64,000 bases of DNA from NCBI GenBank assembly GCA_963750295.1, contig CAVVPY010000001.1, positions 1,860,001 to 1,924,000 on the forward strand, written 5' to 3'. Under the pieces are notes generated by a model. It saw only the letters and a list, made by a program, of their open reading frames with translations. It had not been told where the DNA came from and ran no database searches. The first letter of the stretch is position 1. Each line of letters begins with the position of its first letter. Position numbers and translations under genes: made by a program. The DNA is from CAVVPY01 sp963750295 (GTDB taxonomy: Bacteria > Actinomycetota > Actinomycetes > Mycobacteriales > Jatrophihabitantaceae). This document shows, piece by piece, positions 8,227 through 16,695 of the stretch.

Positions 8227-8677
8227 CGGGCTCGCCTTCGGACCGGACCGCCTCGACCCGCTTCTTGAGCCCACGCAGCGCCTGGTCCATGACGACCCGC
8301 TCAGCCTTGCGCTTGAGTTGACCGAGCATCGGGATGATCAGGTCGACGCTGAGCCAGTAGGTGACGTGTGTACCGGAGCCCTCAGTTGTCAGGTCGTACC
8401 GGCCGTGCTGGGAGCGCATCATCTGGCCCGTGACCAGCGTCCACTCGACCGACTCGTCGCCGTGCCAGGTGTAGCTGAGCTCGTAATGGTCGCGAACCGG
8501 ACCGGCGTCGAGCGTGAACGCGACGCGCACGGCGCGTCCGTCCGGCCCCTTCTCCAGGATCTCGGCGCGCTTCACCGAACCGGCCCACGACGGGTAGTTG
8601 TCGAAGTCGGCGATGACCGCCATGACAACGGCCGGCTCGGCGTCGATGGCGATCGACTGGGTCGACTGGTCAGGCAT
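8219..8677 (-). CDS. SRPBCC (START/Bet v1-like) protein
   Basis: 152 residues, one SRPBCC domain: an N-terminal strand and helix (PAVVMAVIADFDNYPSWAGSVKRAEIL), antiparallel strands in the middle and a long C-terminal helix (QLKRKAERVVMDQALRGLKKRVEAV). The fold makes a hydrophobic ligand cavity, but the ligand is unknown. It corresponds by order to M. tuberculosis Rv2185c (TB16.3). It is followed, with an 8-nt overlap, by the CxxCxxC protein. Confidence 0.82.
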   Translation of the reverse strand: MPDQSTQSIAIDAEPAVVMAVIADFDNYPSWAGSVKRAEILEKGPDGRAVRVAFTLDAGPVRDHYELSYTWHGDESVEWTLVTGQMMRSQHGRYDLTTEGSGTHVTYWLSVDLIIPMLGQLKRKAERVVMDQALRGLKKRVEAVRSEGEPDG

Positions 8678-8688
8678 GACAGCCGAGG

Positions 8689-9102
8689 CTACGCGTCGGC
8701 ATGCGAGCCGACGGAGGGCGCACTCACCCGTGCGAGACGGTCCGGGTCCACCTCGTCCGCGATCGCCCACATCACCTGCTTGGCGCGCTTGCGATACCCG
8801 TCGACCAACCGCTCGCGTGCGTGCACCGTGACCGGCTCGCCGACCGGGTCGAGCCGCAGGAAGTAGTGCGCCACGACGCCCTCGTCCACCGGCTCCAGCC
8901 AGACCTCCATCGTCCCGGCAAATCGGCCATGTGCGGCTGAGCGGACCAGCCACCGCATCCCCTTCGGGCCGCGCCACTCCTCGACGGCCAGGTCGAGGTC
9001 CGGCCACCAGCGCCGCCAGCGCGCCGCGGCCGAGACGATCGCGCCGACAGCGCGCGGTCCGGCACCGATCCAGGTCGAGTCGACGACATCGATGTCGGGC
9101 AC
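8689..9102 (-). CDS. SRPBCC-like (polyketide cyclase/dehydrase-type) protein
   Basis: 137 residues with the alternating strand pattern of a START-like domain: DVVDSTWIGAGPRAVGAIVS at the N-terminus, then Trp-rich strands (RWRRWWPDLDLAVEEWRG, MEVWLEPVDEGVVAHYFL) and a C-terminal amphipathic helix (DGYRKRAKQVMWAIADEV). It lies 11 nt upstream of the second SRPBCC gene and likely forms an operon with it. The ligand is unknown. It is divergent from the acyl-CoA synthetase gene. Confidence 0.72.
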   Translation of the reverse strand: MPDIDVVDSTWIGAGPRAVGAIVSAAARWRRWWPDLDLAVEEWRGPKGMRWLVRSAAHGRFAGTMEVWLEPVDEGVVAHYFLRLDPVGEPVTVHARERLVDGYRKRAKQVMWAIADEVDPDRLARVSAPSVGSHADA

Positions 9103-9153
9103 CCGCCCAGGATCGCACGGGCACCGCTGCCCTCCGCGACTCGGCGCGAACCA

Positions 9154-9198
9154 GTTACGGTAACCAGAGATTCTTGCCGGTCACGGCGGAGTGACCGG
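9154..9198. promoter_or_regulatory. Two inverted repeats upstream of the acyl-CoA synthetase gene
   Basis: GTTAC-G-GTAAC (9154-9164) and CCGGTCAC-6 nt-GTGACCGG (9177-9198) are perfect inverted repeats in the 116-nt divergent gap. The second ends 20 nt before the GTG at 9219. Dimeric regulator sites often look like this. Which regulator binds, if any, is unknown. Confidence 0.4.
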
Positions 9199-9218
9199 AT
9201 CGAAGGGACGGCGGACGA

Positions 9219-11009
9219 GTGCGCGAACTCACGGTCGACAGCATCGTCAAGTCGCTGCCGGCGAACAACACCGCCGACATCGTCTTTGCCAACGCCGAGG
9301 CTCGGCCGAACCACGTGGCGCTCCGCCGCCGCGTCGACGGAGCCTGGCGAGACGTGACCGCACGGACCTTCGCCGACGAGGTCAGCGCGGTGGCGAAGGG
9401 CCTCATCGCGGCCGGCATCGAATCCGGCGATCGCGTCGCCATCATGAGCAAGACCCGCTACGAGTGGACCGTCGCCGACTTCGCGGGCTTCACCGTCGGC
9501 GCGGTCGTCGTGCCGATCTACGAGACGTCCAGCGCCGAACAGGTCGAGTGGATCCTGTCCGACTCCGGCGCCAAGGCCGCGTTCGCCGAGACACCGGCAC
9601 ACGCCGACCTGATCGATTCGATTCGCGAGCGGGCACCCGGGTTGGAGCAGGTCTGGCAGTTCGAGGCCGGCGCCCTGGACACCCTCGCCGCGGCCGGGCG
9701 CGACGTCAGCGATGCCGCGGTGCACGAACGGCGCACCGCCGTGACGCTCGACGACGCCGCCTCGATCATCTACACCTCCGGGACGACCGGGCGGCCCAAG
9801 GGCTGCCAGTTGCTGCACCGCAGCTTCGTGACCGAGGCCAGCGAACTGGTCGCCCTGCTGCACGACTTCTTCAACGAGGACACGTCCACGCTGCTGTTCC
9901 TCCCGATCGCGCACGTGTTCGGCCGGGTGATCGAGATCGGTGCGCTGCATGCCAACTGCACCCTCGGGCACACCGCGGACGTGAAGAACCTGCTCGACGA
10001 CCTCGGCGAGTTCAAGCCGACCTTCGTCCTCGCCGTCCCCCGCGTGTTCGAGAAGGTGCACAACAGCGCGCGGCAGAAGGCGCACGCCGCGGGCAAGGGG
10101 AAGATCTTCGACGCCGCTGAGCGCACGGCGATCGCGTACTCCCAGGCGACCGAGCAGGGCAATGCACCGCTCCTGCTCAAGCTGCGCCACGCGGTGTTCG
10201 ACAAGCTCGTCTACAGCAAGCTGCGTGCGGCCCTCGGCGGCAACTGCGTCGCCGCGGTGTCCGGCGGCGCTCCCCTCGGTGCGCGGCTCGGCCACTTCTT
10301 CCGCGGCGTCGGCGTGACGATCTACGAGGGTTACGGCCTGACCGAGACCACCGCCGGGATCACGGTGAACCGTCCGGACGCCCTGCGCGTCGGGACGGTC
10401 GGCCGGCCGGTCGGCACGGTCACCGTCCGGGTCGCCGAGGACGGCGAACTACTGTGCCGCTCACCACTCGTGTTCGCCGGCTACTGGCAGAACGCCGACG
10501 CCACCGGCGAGGCCATCGACGCCGACGGCTGGTTCCACACCGGCGACATCGGCGAGATCGACGACGCCGGGTTCGTGCGGATCACGGGACGGAAGAAGGA
10601 GCTGATCGTGACCGCCGGCGGCAAGAATGTCGCCCCGGCAGTGCTCGAGGACCGCGTCCGTGCGCACTGGCTGGTCAGCCAATGCCTCGTCGTCGGTGAC
10701 CACCAGCCCTACATCGCCGCGCTCGTCACCGTCGACCCCGAGGCCTGGCCGACCTGGCTCCAACAGCACGGCAAGGACCCGTCCGCGCAGATCGCCGACC
10801 ACGTCGATGATGCCGACCTGCACGCCGAGATCCAGACGGCGATCGACGACGCGAACAAGGCCGTCAGCAAGGCCGAGTCGATCCGCAAGTTCACCGTCCT
10901 CGACTTCGACTGGACCGAGGCGGACGGCCAACTCACCCCGTCGCTCAAGCTCAAGCGCAACGTGGTGCACAAGGAGTGCGCGGCCGCGATCGAAGCCCTC
11001 TACGCCTGA
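9219..11009 (+). CDS. Long-chain fatty acid-CoA ligase (FadD15-type)
   Basis: 596 residues. It activates fatty acids to acyl-CoA through an acyl-AMP intermediate. The P-loop-like AMP motif is IIYTSGTTGRPKG (about residues 185-197), the A5 region is YEGYGLTET, and the hinge/A8 region has TGDIGEID followed by GRKKELIVTAGGKNV. The catalytic lysine lies near the C-terminus (SIRKFTVLD...LTPSLKLKRN). By order it matches M. tuberculosis fadD15 (Rv2187), upstream of the pimB-like gene in opposite orientation. GTG start at 9219; two inverted repeats precede it. Confidence 0.93.
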   Translation: MRELTVDSIVKSLPANNTADIVFANAEARPNHVALRRRVDGAWRDVTARTFADEVSAVAKGLIAAGIESGDRVAIMSKTRYEWTVADFAGFTVGAVVVPIYETSSAEQVEWILSDSGAKAAFAETPAHADLIDSIRERAPGLEQVWQFEAGALDTLAAAGRDVSDAAVHERRTAVTLDDAASIIYTSGTTGRPKGCQLLHRSFVTEASELVALLHDFFNEDTSTLLFLPIAHVFGRVIEIGALHANCTLGHTADVKNLLDDLGEFKPTFVLAVPRVFEKVHNSARQKAHAAGKGKIFDAAERTAIAYSQATEQGNAPLLLKLRHAVFDKLVYSKLRAALGGNCVAAVSGGAPLGARLGHFFRGVGVTIYEGYGLTETTAGITVNRPDALRVGTVGRPVGTVTVRVAEDGELLCRSPLVFAGYWQNADATGEAIDADGWFHTGDIGEIDDAGFVRITGRKKELIVTAGGKNVAPAVLEDRVRAHWLVSQCLVVGDHQPYIAALVTVDPEAWPTWLQQHGKDPSAQIADHVDDADLHAEIQTAIDDANKAVSKAESIRKFTVLDFDWTEADGQLTPSLKLKRNVVHKECAAAIEALYA

Positions 11010-11010
11010 G

Positions 11011-12129
11011 TCAGGCGAGCAGCCCGCCGAGTCGCTCGGCGAGCAGATCCCAACGCCAGTCGGTCTCGACCCAGGATCGACCGGCGGAACCGAGGCGTCC
11101 GCGCAGCCCGGCGTCGGTCAGCAGCGTCGCCAGCCGATCGGCCAGCGCGGCGCGGTCACGCCCTCCGACGACGTAGCCGGTCTCGCCCTCGCGCACCGCC
11201 TCCGGTGCGCCGCCGGAGTCACCGGCCACGACCGCGAGGCCGGACGCGGACGCTTCGAGGAAGACCATTCCCAGCCCCTCGACGTCCAGCCCTCCGCGCC
11301 GGGTGCGGCAGGGCATCGCGAACACGTCACCGGCGGCGAAGTGCTCCGGCAGCTCGGCGTACGGCACGCCACCGGCGAACAGCACGTGCTCTGACACGCC
11401 GTGCTTGCCGGCGAGCGCGCGCAGGGACGCCTCATAAGGCCCATGGCCGACCAGCAGCAGCGCGACGTCCCCGGCCGAACGGCGGAGCTGGGGCAGCGCC
11501 TCGATGAGCAGGTCCTGACCCTTGCGCCGCACCAGCCGGGAGACGCACACGACGACCGGACGGTCACCGAGCCCGAACCGAGCCCGCACGGCATGGCCGG
11601 CGACGTCGGGACGAAACGTCTCGACGTCCACCCCAGGTGTGAGCTGGACCAGGCGTGGATGCGGGCCGAACGCGTCGCCGAGGCGACGGCGGGTGTACTG
11701 GGTGATGTAGGTGACCACGTCGCAGTGCTCGCCGATGCGGCGCAGGGCTTGCCGGGCGCCGGGCAGCATCGCCCAGCCCGCCTCGTGCCCGTGGGTGCTC
11801 GCGACGATCCGCTCGGCACCGGCCTCGCGCAGCTGCGGTGCAAGCAGTCCGAGCGGGGCGGATGCGCCGAACCAGACCGCGCGGGCGTCGTGCTCGCGCA
11901 GCACGGCGGTGATCCGCTGCCGCGCGCTCCCGGTCGGCACCAGCAGGCCGGTGGGGTGCCGCACCACGGGGAAGGGCTGCGCGGCGTCGAACGCGGCCGA
12001 GCCGTCGTGCCCCGAGGCGTAGACGACGACCGAGCCCGCCGGTTGCCGACGGACGAGTTCGTGGACATAGGACTGGATCCCGCCCTGGCGCGGCGGGAAG
12101 TCGTTGGTCACGACCAGGGTCGGTCTCAT
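11011..12129 (-). CDS. pimB: GT4 glycosyltransferase, PimB'-like mannosyltransferase
   Basis: 372 residues, GT-B fold. The N-terminal acceptor domain starts TLVVTNDFPPRQGGIQSYV, with the Gly-Gly loop. The C-terminal nucleotide-sugar domain has CVSRLVRRKGQDLLIEAL and the GT4 signature EGLGMVFLEASASGLAVVAGDSGG with its Glu-x7-Glu. The PimB' enzyme of M. tuberculosis (Rv2188c) transfers the second mannose from GDP-mannose to phosphatidyl-inositol mannoside at the inner membrane face. Order next to fadD15 supports orthology. The ATG at 12129 overlaps the stop of the upstream gene (ATGA). Confidence 0.88.
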   Translation of the reverse strand: MRPTLVVTNDFPPRQGGIQSYVHELVRRQPAGSVVVYASGHDGSAAFDAAQPFPVVRHPTGLLVPTGSARQRITAVLREHDARAVWFGASAPLGLLAPQLREAGAERIVASTHGHEAGWAMLPGARQALRRIGEHCDVVTYITQYTRRRLGDAFGPHPRLVQLTPGVDVETFRPDVAGHAVRARFGLGDRPVVVCVSRLVRRKGQDLLIEALPQLRRSAGDVALLLVGHGPYEASLRALAGKHGVSEHVLFAGGVPYAELPEHFAAGDVFAMPCRTRRGGLDVEGLGMVFLEASASGLAVVAGDSGGAPEAVREGETGYVVGGRDRAALADRLATLLTDAGLRGRLGSAGRSWVETDWRWDLLAERLGGLLA

Positions 12130-13406
12130 CGCAGCTCGGCCTGCAGGTAGGCGCGCCACTGCGCCGTGAACCGCGCGCTCGATTCGTGCAGCACCGACCG
12201 CATTGCCGCCTCGACCGCCGGAGCGGGTGGGAGCAATGCGGTCGCGACCATCCGGTAGAAGCCGACCAGACCCCGCTCACCAGCCCGGCGTGCGATTAGC
12301 AGGCAGGCCAGCCAGGCCTGCTCGTACGCCCGGGCCAGCACCGGACCGGACGCCGAGAACTCCGCGTCGCCCGGCAGCGCCGTCGGCACCCTGCCCGCAG
12401 CGACCGCCGCGCGCAACTCGGCCGCAGCGACGCCGATCGCCTGCCCGCTGCCGAGGTTGCCGACGTACTCGGCGAACCCCTCGACCAGCCAGCGCGGGGT
12501 CGTGTCCGCGGTCGACGCGGCGGTGGCCAGATGGGTGAGCTCGTGGCGCAGCACGATGCGCTGCCCGACCGCGCTCAGCCGGGCCAGGGTGTCCGGGGCG
12601 AGCAGCAGCCGCTGCCCGTAGGGGGCACGCGAGACCGGGTCGATCCCGGCGGTGACCGCGGCGGCCGACACGTCGAGAATCCCGTCCGACCCGACCAGCG
12701 CGCCGAACTCGGCCGGTGACGAGCTCACCACGACTGCGATCTGCTGATTCCAGTCGGTACCCCAGACCGCGGTCACGGCCGGGACGGCGGCGTCCACGGA
12801 GCGGGCCAGGGCGGGCAACTGGGCCGCCTCACCGGCCGGCCCGAGCACCAGACTTCGGGCGCCCCGAACGGCGGCCAGCGGCCCGTACCGCCATGGCCCG
12901 GCCCACGAGCGGGACCCCGCTGCCGCGACGTCGTCGTCCCCGGCCAGGTACGTGCGCCCGTCACGGCGCACGAAGCTCAGCCACAGATCCTGCTGGCTCG
13001 GCCGGACGTCCACGTACCGCAGCGCGTAGTACAAGCGCACTCGCAGCACGAGCGCGGGCACCCCGTAGCGCTTGGCGCTGGCCGCGCGCACCGTCGGATC
13101 GGTGACCGCCGACCGCACCTCGTAGCGCCAGGACGACAGCGGCACCTCGGCCAGGTTCGCGATGTCGTCCGACTCCTGAGTGCGGAACCCCTCGGCCGCG
13201 CGGGCGGGATCGACATCGGCGAGGTAGGCCGTTACGGAGTGCTCGAGCACGGCTCGCGCATGACGGCCCAACAGCTGCGCGGCACCGCTCCTGGTCGGCG
13301 CCAGGGCAGGGTCGGGCCCGGCGGACGACCGGGTGCAGGCGAGCGGGCACGCGAGGACGGCCGCGCTCGCCAGGGCGAGCGCGGCCGTCGTGAGTCTCGT
13401 GGCCAG
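12126..13406 (-). CDS. Putative zinc-metallopeptidase lipoprotein, probable CTG start
   Basis: The body has a gluzincin-like motif HELTHLAT (His288 from this start), then WLVEGFAEYVG, whose Glu could be the third ligand. The first ATG/GTG/TTG in frame is TTG 13271, but upstream of it lies a clear lipoprotein signal: a basic start, a hydrophobic Ala/Leu run and the lipobox VLA-Cys. No ATG, GTG or TTG is available for it back to the in-frame stop near 13491. CTG at 13406 or 13424 (overlapping the previous gene's TGA) would produce it. The function is inferred only from the motif; the substrate is unknown. It is coupled downstream to the pimB-like gene by ATGA. Confidence 0.7.
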   Translation of the reverse strand: MATRLTTAALALASAAVLACPLACTRSSAGPDPALAPTRSGAAQLLGRHARAVLEHSVTAYLADVDPARAAEGFRTQESDDIANLAEVPLSSWRYEVRSAVTDPTVRAASAKRYGVPALVLRVRLYYALRYVDVRPSQQDLWLSFVRRDGRTYLAGDDDVAAAGSRSWAGPWRYGPLAAVRGARSLVLGPAGEAAQLPALARSVDAAVPAVTAVWGTDWNQQIAVVVSSSPAEFGALVGSDGILDVSAAAVTAGIDPVSRAPYGQRLLLAPDTLARLSAVGQRIVLRHELTHLATAASTADTTPRWLVEGFAEYVGNLGSGQAIGVAAAELRAAVAAGRVPTALPGDAEFSASGPVLARAYEQAWLACLLIARRAGERGLVGFYRMVATALLPPAPAVEAAMRSVLHESSARFTAQWRAYLQAELR

Positions 13407-13420
13407 CCGGGTCGTACCTG

Positions 13421-14491
13421 TCAGCCGACCAGCCGGGTGGCGCCGGTGTAGCTGCTGCCGAACGTGGTGGCGGGGATGACCTTGACGTTCTCACCGGTCT
13501 GCGGCGCGGACACCATCAGACCGTCGCCGATGTAGATCGAGACGTGGCCGATCGGCTGGTAGAAGAACAGCAGATCACCTGGCTGCAGCTGGTTGAACCC
13601 GACGTGCCTGCCGTACCCGAACTGGGCTGCCGCGGAGTGCGGCAAGCTGATGCCGGCGGCGTGGTAGGCGGCCATCGTCAGACCGGAGCAGTCGTAGCTG
13701 CTCGGGCCGGCGGCGCCCCACACATAGGGCTTGCCGACCTGGGCCAGGGCGAACTCGACCGCCGTTCGGGCCGCTGCCGGGGTGCCGTGGGTGAGTTTGA
13801 GCGTCGTCCGGGCCGAGGCGACCCGAGCCGACGAGACGGGTGCCCCCTGCGCATTCTGGAAGGCTGCGCGCTGCTGGGCGCTCAGCGTCGACAGCAGCGC
13901 CTTGTACTTGTCGATGTGGGCCGAGACGGCATCGCGACGCGCGCTCAGCTCGGACAGCTTCACCTGGGCCTGGGCGAGCAGATCACTGGCTTGGGCCCGC
14001 GCCTGCTGGGCGGACCGCTGCGAGGCACGGAAGGACGTGACGACCTGCGCGTTGTGCGTGTCGAGCATCCGCAAGGTGCCGAGCTGGTCGAGATAGCTCG
14101 CGCCGCTGTCGCTGTTGAGCAGAGCGCCGGTTGCGCTGAACGAGCCGCCCTCGTACATCGCCGCGGCGCTGGCGCCGAGGGTCGTCCGCGCGGTGTCGAC
14201 GCGTGTCTGCGCGGCTTCGGCGTCCTTGCCCGCCTGGGCGGCCTCGGCCTGCCGAGCGTGGACGTCGTTGCGCGCCTGGTCGAACTGCTCCACCAGCTGC
14301 ACGTTCTTCAGCGCCAGCTTGCCCAGGGCCTTCTGGATGTCATCGATGGTCTGTGGGCTTCGGGGTGCCGGGTCGGCGAACGGTTGTGCCCCTGCGATGG
14401 TGGGGACCGTTACGGCCGTGGCCACTGTCGCTCCCATGGCGGCCACGGTGAGGGCGGCCATCCGGATACGACGTGAGAGTCGATACGCCAC
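13421..14491 (-). CDS. NlpC/P60 peptidoglycan endopeptidase (RipA-like)
   Basis: 356 residues. There is a signal peptide of about 35 residues (MAYRLSRRIRMAALTVAAMG..., cleavage near IAGAQ). A long Ala/Gln-rich coiled coil covers about residues 50-215. The NlpC/P60 domain has the nucleophile Cys268 in YDCSGL, His316 in GHVSIYIG and LQPGDLLFF. Such enzymes cut stem-peptide D-Glu/meso-DAP bonds during division, and the coiled coil acts as an autoinhibitory or docking segment. The order matches M. tuberculosis Rv2190c. A c-di-AMP riboswitch sits in its leader. Confidence 0.92.
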   Translation of the reverse strand: MAYRLSRRIRMAALTVAAMGATVATAVTVPTIAGAQPFADPAPRSPQTIDDIQKALGKLALKNVQLVEQFDQARNDVHARQAEAAQAGKDAEAAQTRVDTARTTLGASAAAMYEGGSFSATGALLNSDSGASYLDQLGTLRMLDTHNAQVVTSFRASQRSAQQARAQASDLLAQAQVKLSELSARRDAVSAHIDKYKALLSTLSAQQRAAFQNAQGAPVSSARVASARTTLKLTHGTPAAARTAVEFALAQVGKPYVWGAAGPSSYDCSGLTMAAYHAAGISLPHSAAAQFGYGRHVGFNQLQPGDLLFFYQPIGHVSIYIGDGLMVSAPQTGENVKVIPATTFGSSYTGATRLVG

Positions 14492-14516
14492 TGTTGGCGG
14501 AACTCCTTCTTCCTCG

Positions 14517-14715
14517 TCCGCCTACCGGGTTAGCTGTCGGGTTCGGGCCGGAAGTAGCCCTACAGCACGTCGCGAGGTGTCTCACGACGAGCCGATTCAC
14601 CCCAATACTCGGTGGGTCCTCGGTTCGCTTGCCATCACGATCGACACGAGCAGTGGGGACCTGAGCGGTCCGCTACCCGGCTCGATGAGCGCGGTGGCGA
14701 TGCGATTCGGCGGTG
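14517..14715 (-). promoter_or_regulatory. c-di-AMP riboswitch (ydaO/yuaA type)
   Basis: Read on the minus strand, the leader of the NlpC/P60 gene has the ydaO hallmarks: GAACCGAGGACCCACCGAG, then TTGGGGTGAATCGG, an internal hairpin region, and CCGAACCCGACAGCTAACC followed by GTAGGCG. The 3' edge lies about 25 nt from the ATG at 14491, next to the GAAGAAGGAG ribosome site. In actinobacteria this class senses cyclic di-AMP and usually turns off cell-wall hydrolase genes. The 5' boundary is approximate. Confidence 0.85.
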
Positions 14716-14975
14716 ACATCCGGTGACGCCCAGGGTGGCCGCCGTGAAACCGGAATGTCTCGGAAAGGTTACGGCGCTCGCTCCGGCGATGCAAAGCGAC
14801 CCCCCGCCGTCTTGCGGAAAAGTCCAGCGTTCTTTCAGCCGGGGACGCGATAAGTCTGCTATCGCCCCGAAAGCTCAAGTTTCACCCGGCGTGCGGCCCG
14901 TCACATCGGGCACGCATCGCCCGGGTAGCGGATGATCTTGAGTCGAAAACTGCGACGCGGCGTCGCGGATTCGGG

Positions 14976-15224
14976 TCAGGCGATGCCTCTTTCCGGGTCC
15001 GCCGGTGCCGGTAACGCGACCAGGCGCAGCGGCGGGACGAGGCCGGCCGCGACCAGCGAGCCGATCGCCTGCTGCTCGGTGGGGTCGAGTTCGACGGGCG
15101 CGCGGTCGTCGGCCCCCCGCCGGGCCGGGGAGTTGAGCGGTGCCCGCGAGTTGAGGAGCACGCCGATCACACAGTCGTGGCAGCGCAGGTTGCGCACGGC
15201 GCACGTGTCGCAGTCGATGAGCAT
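14976..15224 (-). CDS. Small conserved Cys-rich protein
   Basis: 82 residues. The N-terminus has four cysteines (LIDCDTCAVRNLRCHDCVI), a likely zinc-binding knuckle. The rest is helical and ends in the conserved-looking LVAAGLVPPLRLV. Of two close ATGs (15230 and 15224), the second has the better distance from GCGAGGA, so it is chosen. I recognise it as an actinobacterial hypothetical found near the NYN and NlpC genes. Function unknown. About 260 nt downstream, to the riboswitch, no gene is seen. Confidence 0.68.
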   Translation of the reverse strand: MLIDCDTCAVRNLRCHDCVIGVLLNSRAPLNSPARRGADDRAPVELDPTEQQAIGSLVAAGLVPPLRLVALPAPADPERGIA

Positions 15225-15323
15225 CTGCATTCCTCGCTACGTCTGGCCAGGACGTGGCCGTCCCGATCGCTGCCGGCGACGCTAGGCGGGTCCACCGACA
15301 GTTTTGGCCGGCGAGCCGTGTAC

Positions 15324-16628
15324 TCACCCGCCGAGGCGCGCCAGCAGCACGGCCGAGGACGCCGTCCACGCTCCGGCGCGGTGGACGTCGGCGACCACGG
15401 CGCGGTCCGAGGTGACAACAATCACCGGGCGCCCGGGCGGCTCGGCGTCGACGAGCCGGCGGATCAGGTCATCGGCGATCTCGTCCTCCGCGCTGAACAG
15501 CACCCGGACCCCGCGCGGTGCCCGCGGTTGGCTCGGCGGGCGCACGCCGCCGTCGAAGACGATGCTCAGCTCGACACCGGTGCGGGCCTGCAGCGCGGCC
15601 AGCGCGGTGATCAACCGCGTGCGCTGATCGCTGAGGGTGAGTTCCCCGTAGCCGGTCTTGGTGACGTTGTACCCGTCGACGATCAAGTGCACCTGCGGCA
15701 ACTCGAGCAGTTGGTCGAGCGCGGCCGCGTCCCGCACGCCGGACCGGTCCCCGTCCCCGACACCGGCCTCCACCAGATCTGCCGGCCGCAGCGTCCCGGC
15801 CGGGAGCGACAGCTCTCGGCGCAACCCCGCTGCCACCTCGGCCATCGTGTCGAGCAGCAGGCGCAACCGGGCGACATCGGCATCGCGATGGTTGCGAGCG
15901 TCGCGGCGCACGGTCTCGGCAGCGCGTTCCAGTTCGGCGATCCGCGCGCGCAGCCGACGCACGTCCGACTCGTGTGCCTCGCGCGCGGCGCTCAGTTCGT
16001 GGCGGGCGGCCGCGACCTCGGCGATCGCGTCATCACGCGAGCGTTCGGCCGCCCGCAACTCACCGGTCCGGGTCCGCAGCGTGCGCCTGGTCTGCTCGGA
16101 CTGCTCGGCCGCCCGGTCTCGGACCGCGCCCACCTCGTCACGGACGCGAGCCGACTCGGCCTTCAATCGCGTGCGCAGCTCGGACAGCTCAGCGCGCAGC
16201 CTGGCCAGCTCGCCGCTCGCGGCGTCCCGGCCGGCCTGTTCGTCGGCCCACCGGGACGTGGCGTCCGCGATCAGCTCGGGCCATCCGTCCGGGCGGACCA
16301 GGTAGGCCACGACGGCCGTGTCGATCGGGTCGGAGGCGGCCGTGGACGTCCCCGTGCGCAACGACTCGACCAGCTGCGGCGAGGTGGCGGTGACCACGTC
16401 GGCGACCTGGGTGCGGAACGCCTCGTCGGCGTCCAGCGCCGCCGACAGGACGGGAGCGCCGAGTCGTGACCGCTTGGCGGGCGCGAACCGGGCCACGGCC
16501 CGCAGCGCGGGGGGCACCTCGTCGGCGGGCAGCCGGCCGAGCACCTCCGCGGCCAGCTGGACCAGGCGGACGCGGACCGGCTCGGCCAGCGCGACGCCCT
16601 CGCGCGTGTTGGTGCCGTCAGCGTCCAC
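15324..16628 (-). CDS. NYN (YacP-like) domain protein with coiled coil
   Basis: About 434 residues from GTG 16628; the frame runs further upstream, but that part is Arg/Ser-rich shadow. Order: a helical N-domain (PVRVRLVQLAAEVLGRLPADEV), a long Arg/Glu/Ala-rich coiled coil (about 145-280), then a C-terminal NYN/PIN-like nuclease domain. That domain starts LIVDGYNVTKTGY and has VFDGG and SAEDEIADDLI acidic clusters, the expected metal ligands. Known relatives (YacP/Rae1) cleave RNA. The role here is inferred. It is divergent from the exonuclease/GIY-YIG gene. Confidence 0.85.
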   Translation of the reverse strand: MDADGTNTREGVALAEPVRVRLVQLAAEVLGRLPADEVPPALRAVARFAPAKRSRLGAPVLSAALDADEAFRTQVADVVTATSPQLVESLRTGTSTAASDPIDTAVVAYLVRPDGWPELIADATSRWADEQAGRDAASGELARLRAELSELRTRLKAESARVRDEVGAVRDRAAEQSEQTRRTLRTRTGELRAAERSRDDAIAEVAAARHELSAAREAHESDVRRLRARIAELERAAETVRRDARNHRDADVARLRLLLDTMAEVAAGLRRELSLPAGTLRPADLVEAGVGDGDRSGVRDAAALDQLLELPQVHLIVDGYNVTKTGYGELTLSDQRTRLITALAALQARTGVELSIVFDGGVRPPSQPRAPRGVRVLFSAEDEIADDLIRRLVDAEPPGRPVIVVTSDRAVVADVHRAGAWTASSAVLLARLGG

Positions 16629-16695
16629 GCGTTTCAGGGTAGGACGCGGGCGCGCCGTCACGGTTTCGTCGGACCCCCGACCTAGCGTCCGTGCC

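Noticed and set aside
6923..8866. 647-codon open frame on the plus strand
   Set aside because: Antisense to EEP, ROK, the CxxCxxC gene and SRPBCC. The protein is Arg/Gly/Asp-rich without domains; it results from high GC.
15177..16469. 430-codon plus-strand frame
   Set aside because: Antisense to the NYN protein; its Gln/Arg/Gly-rich product mirrors the coiled-coil codons.
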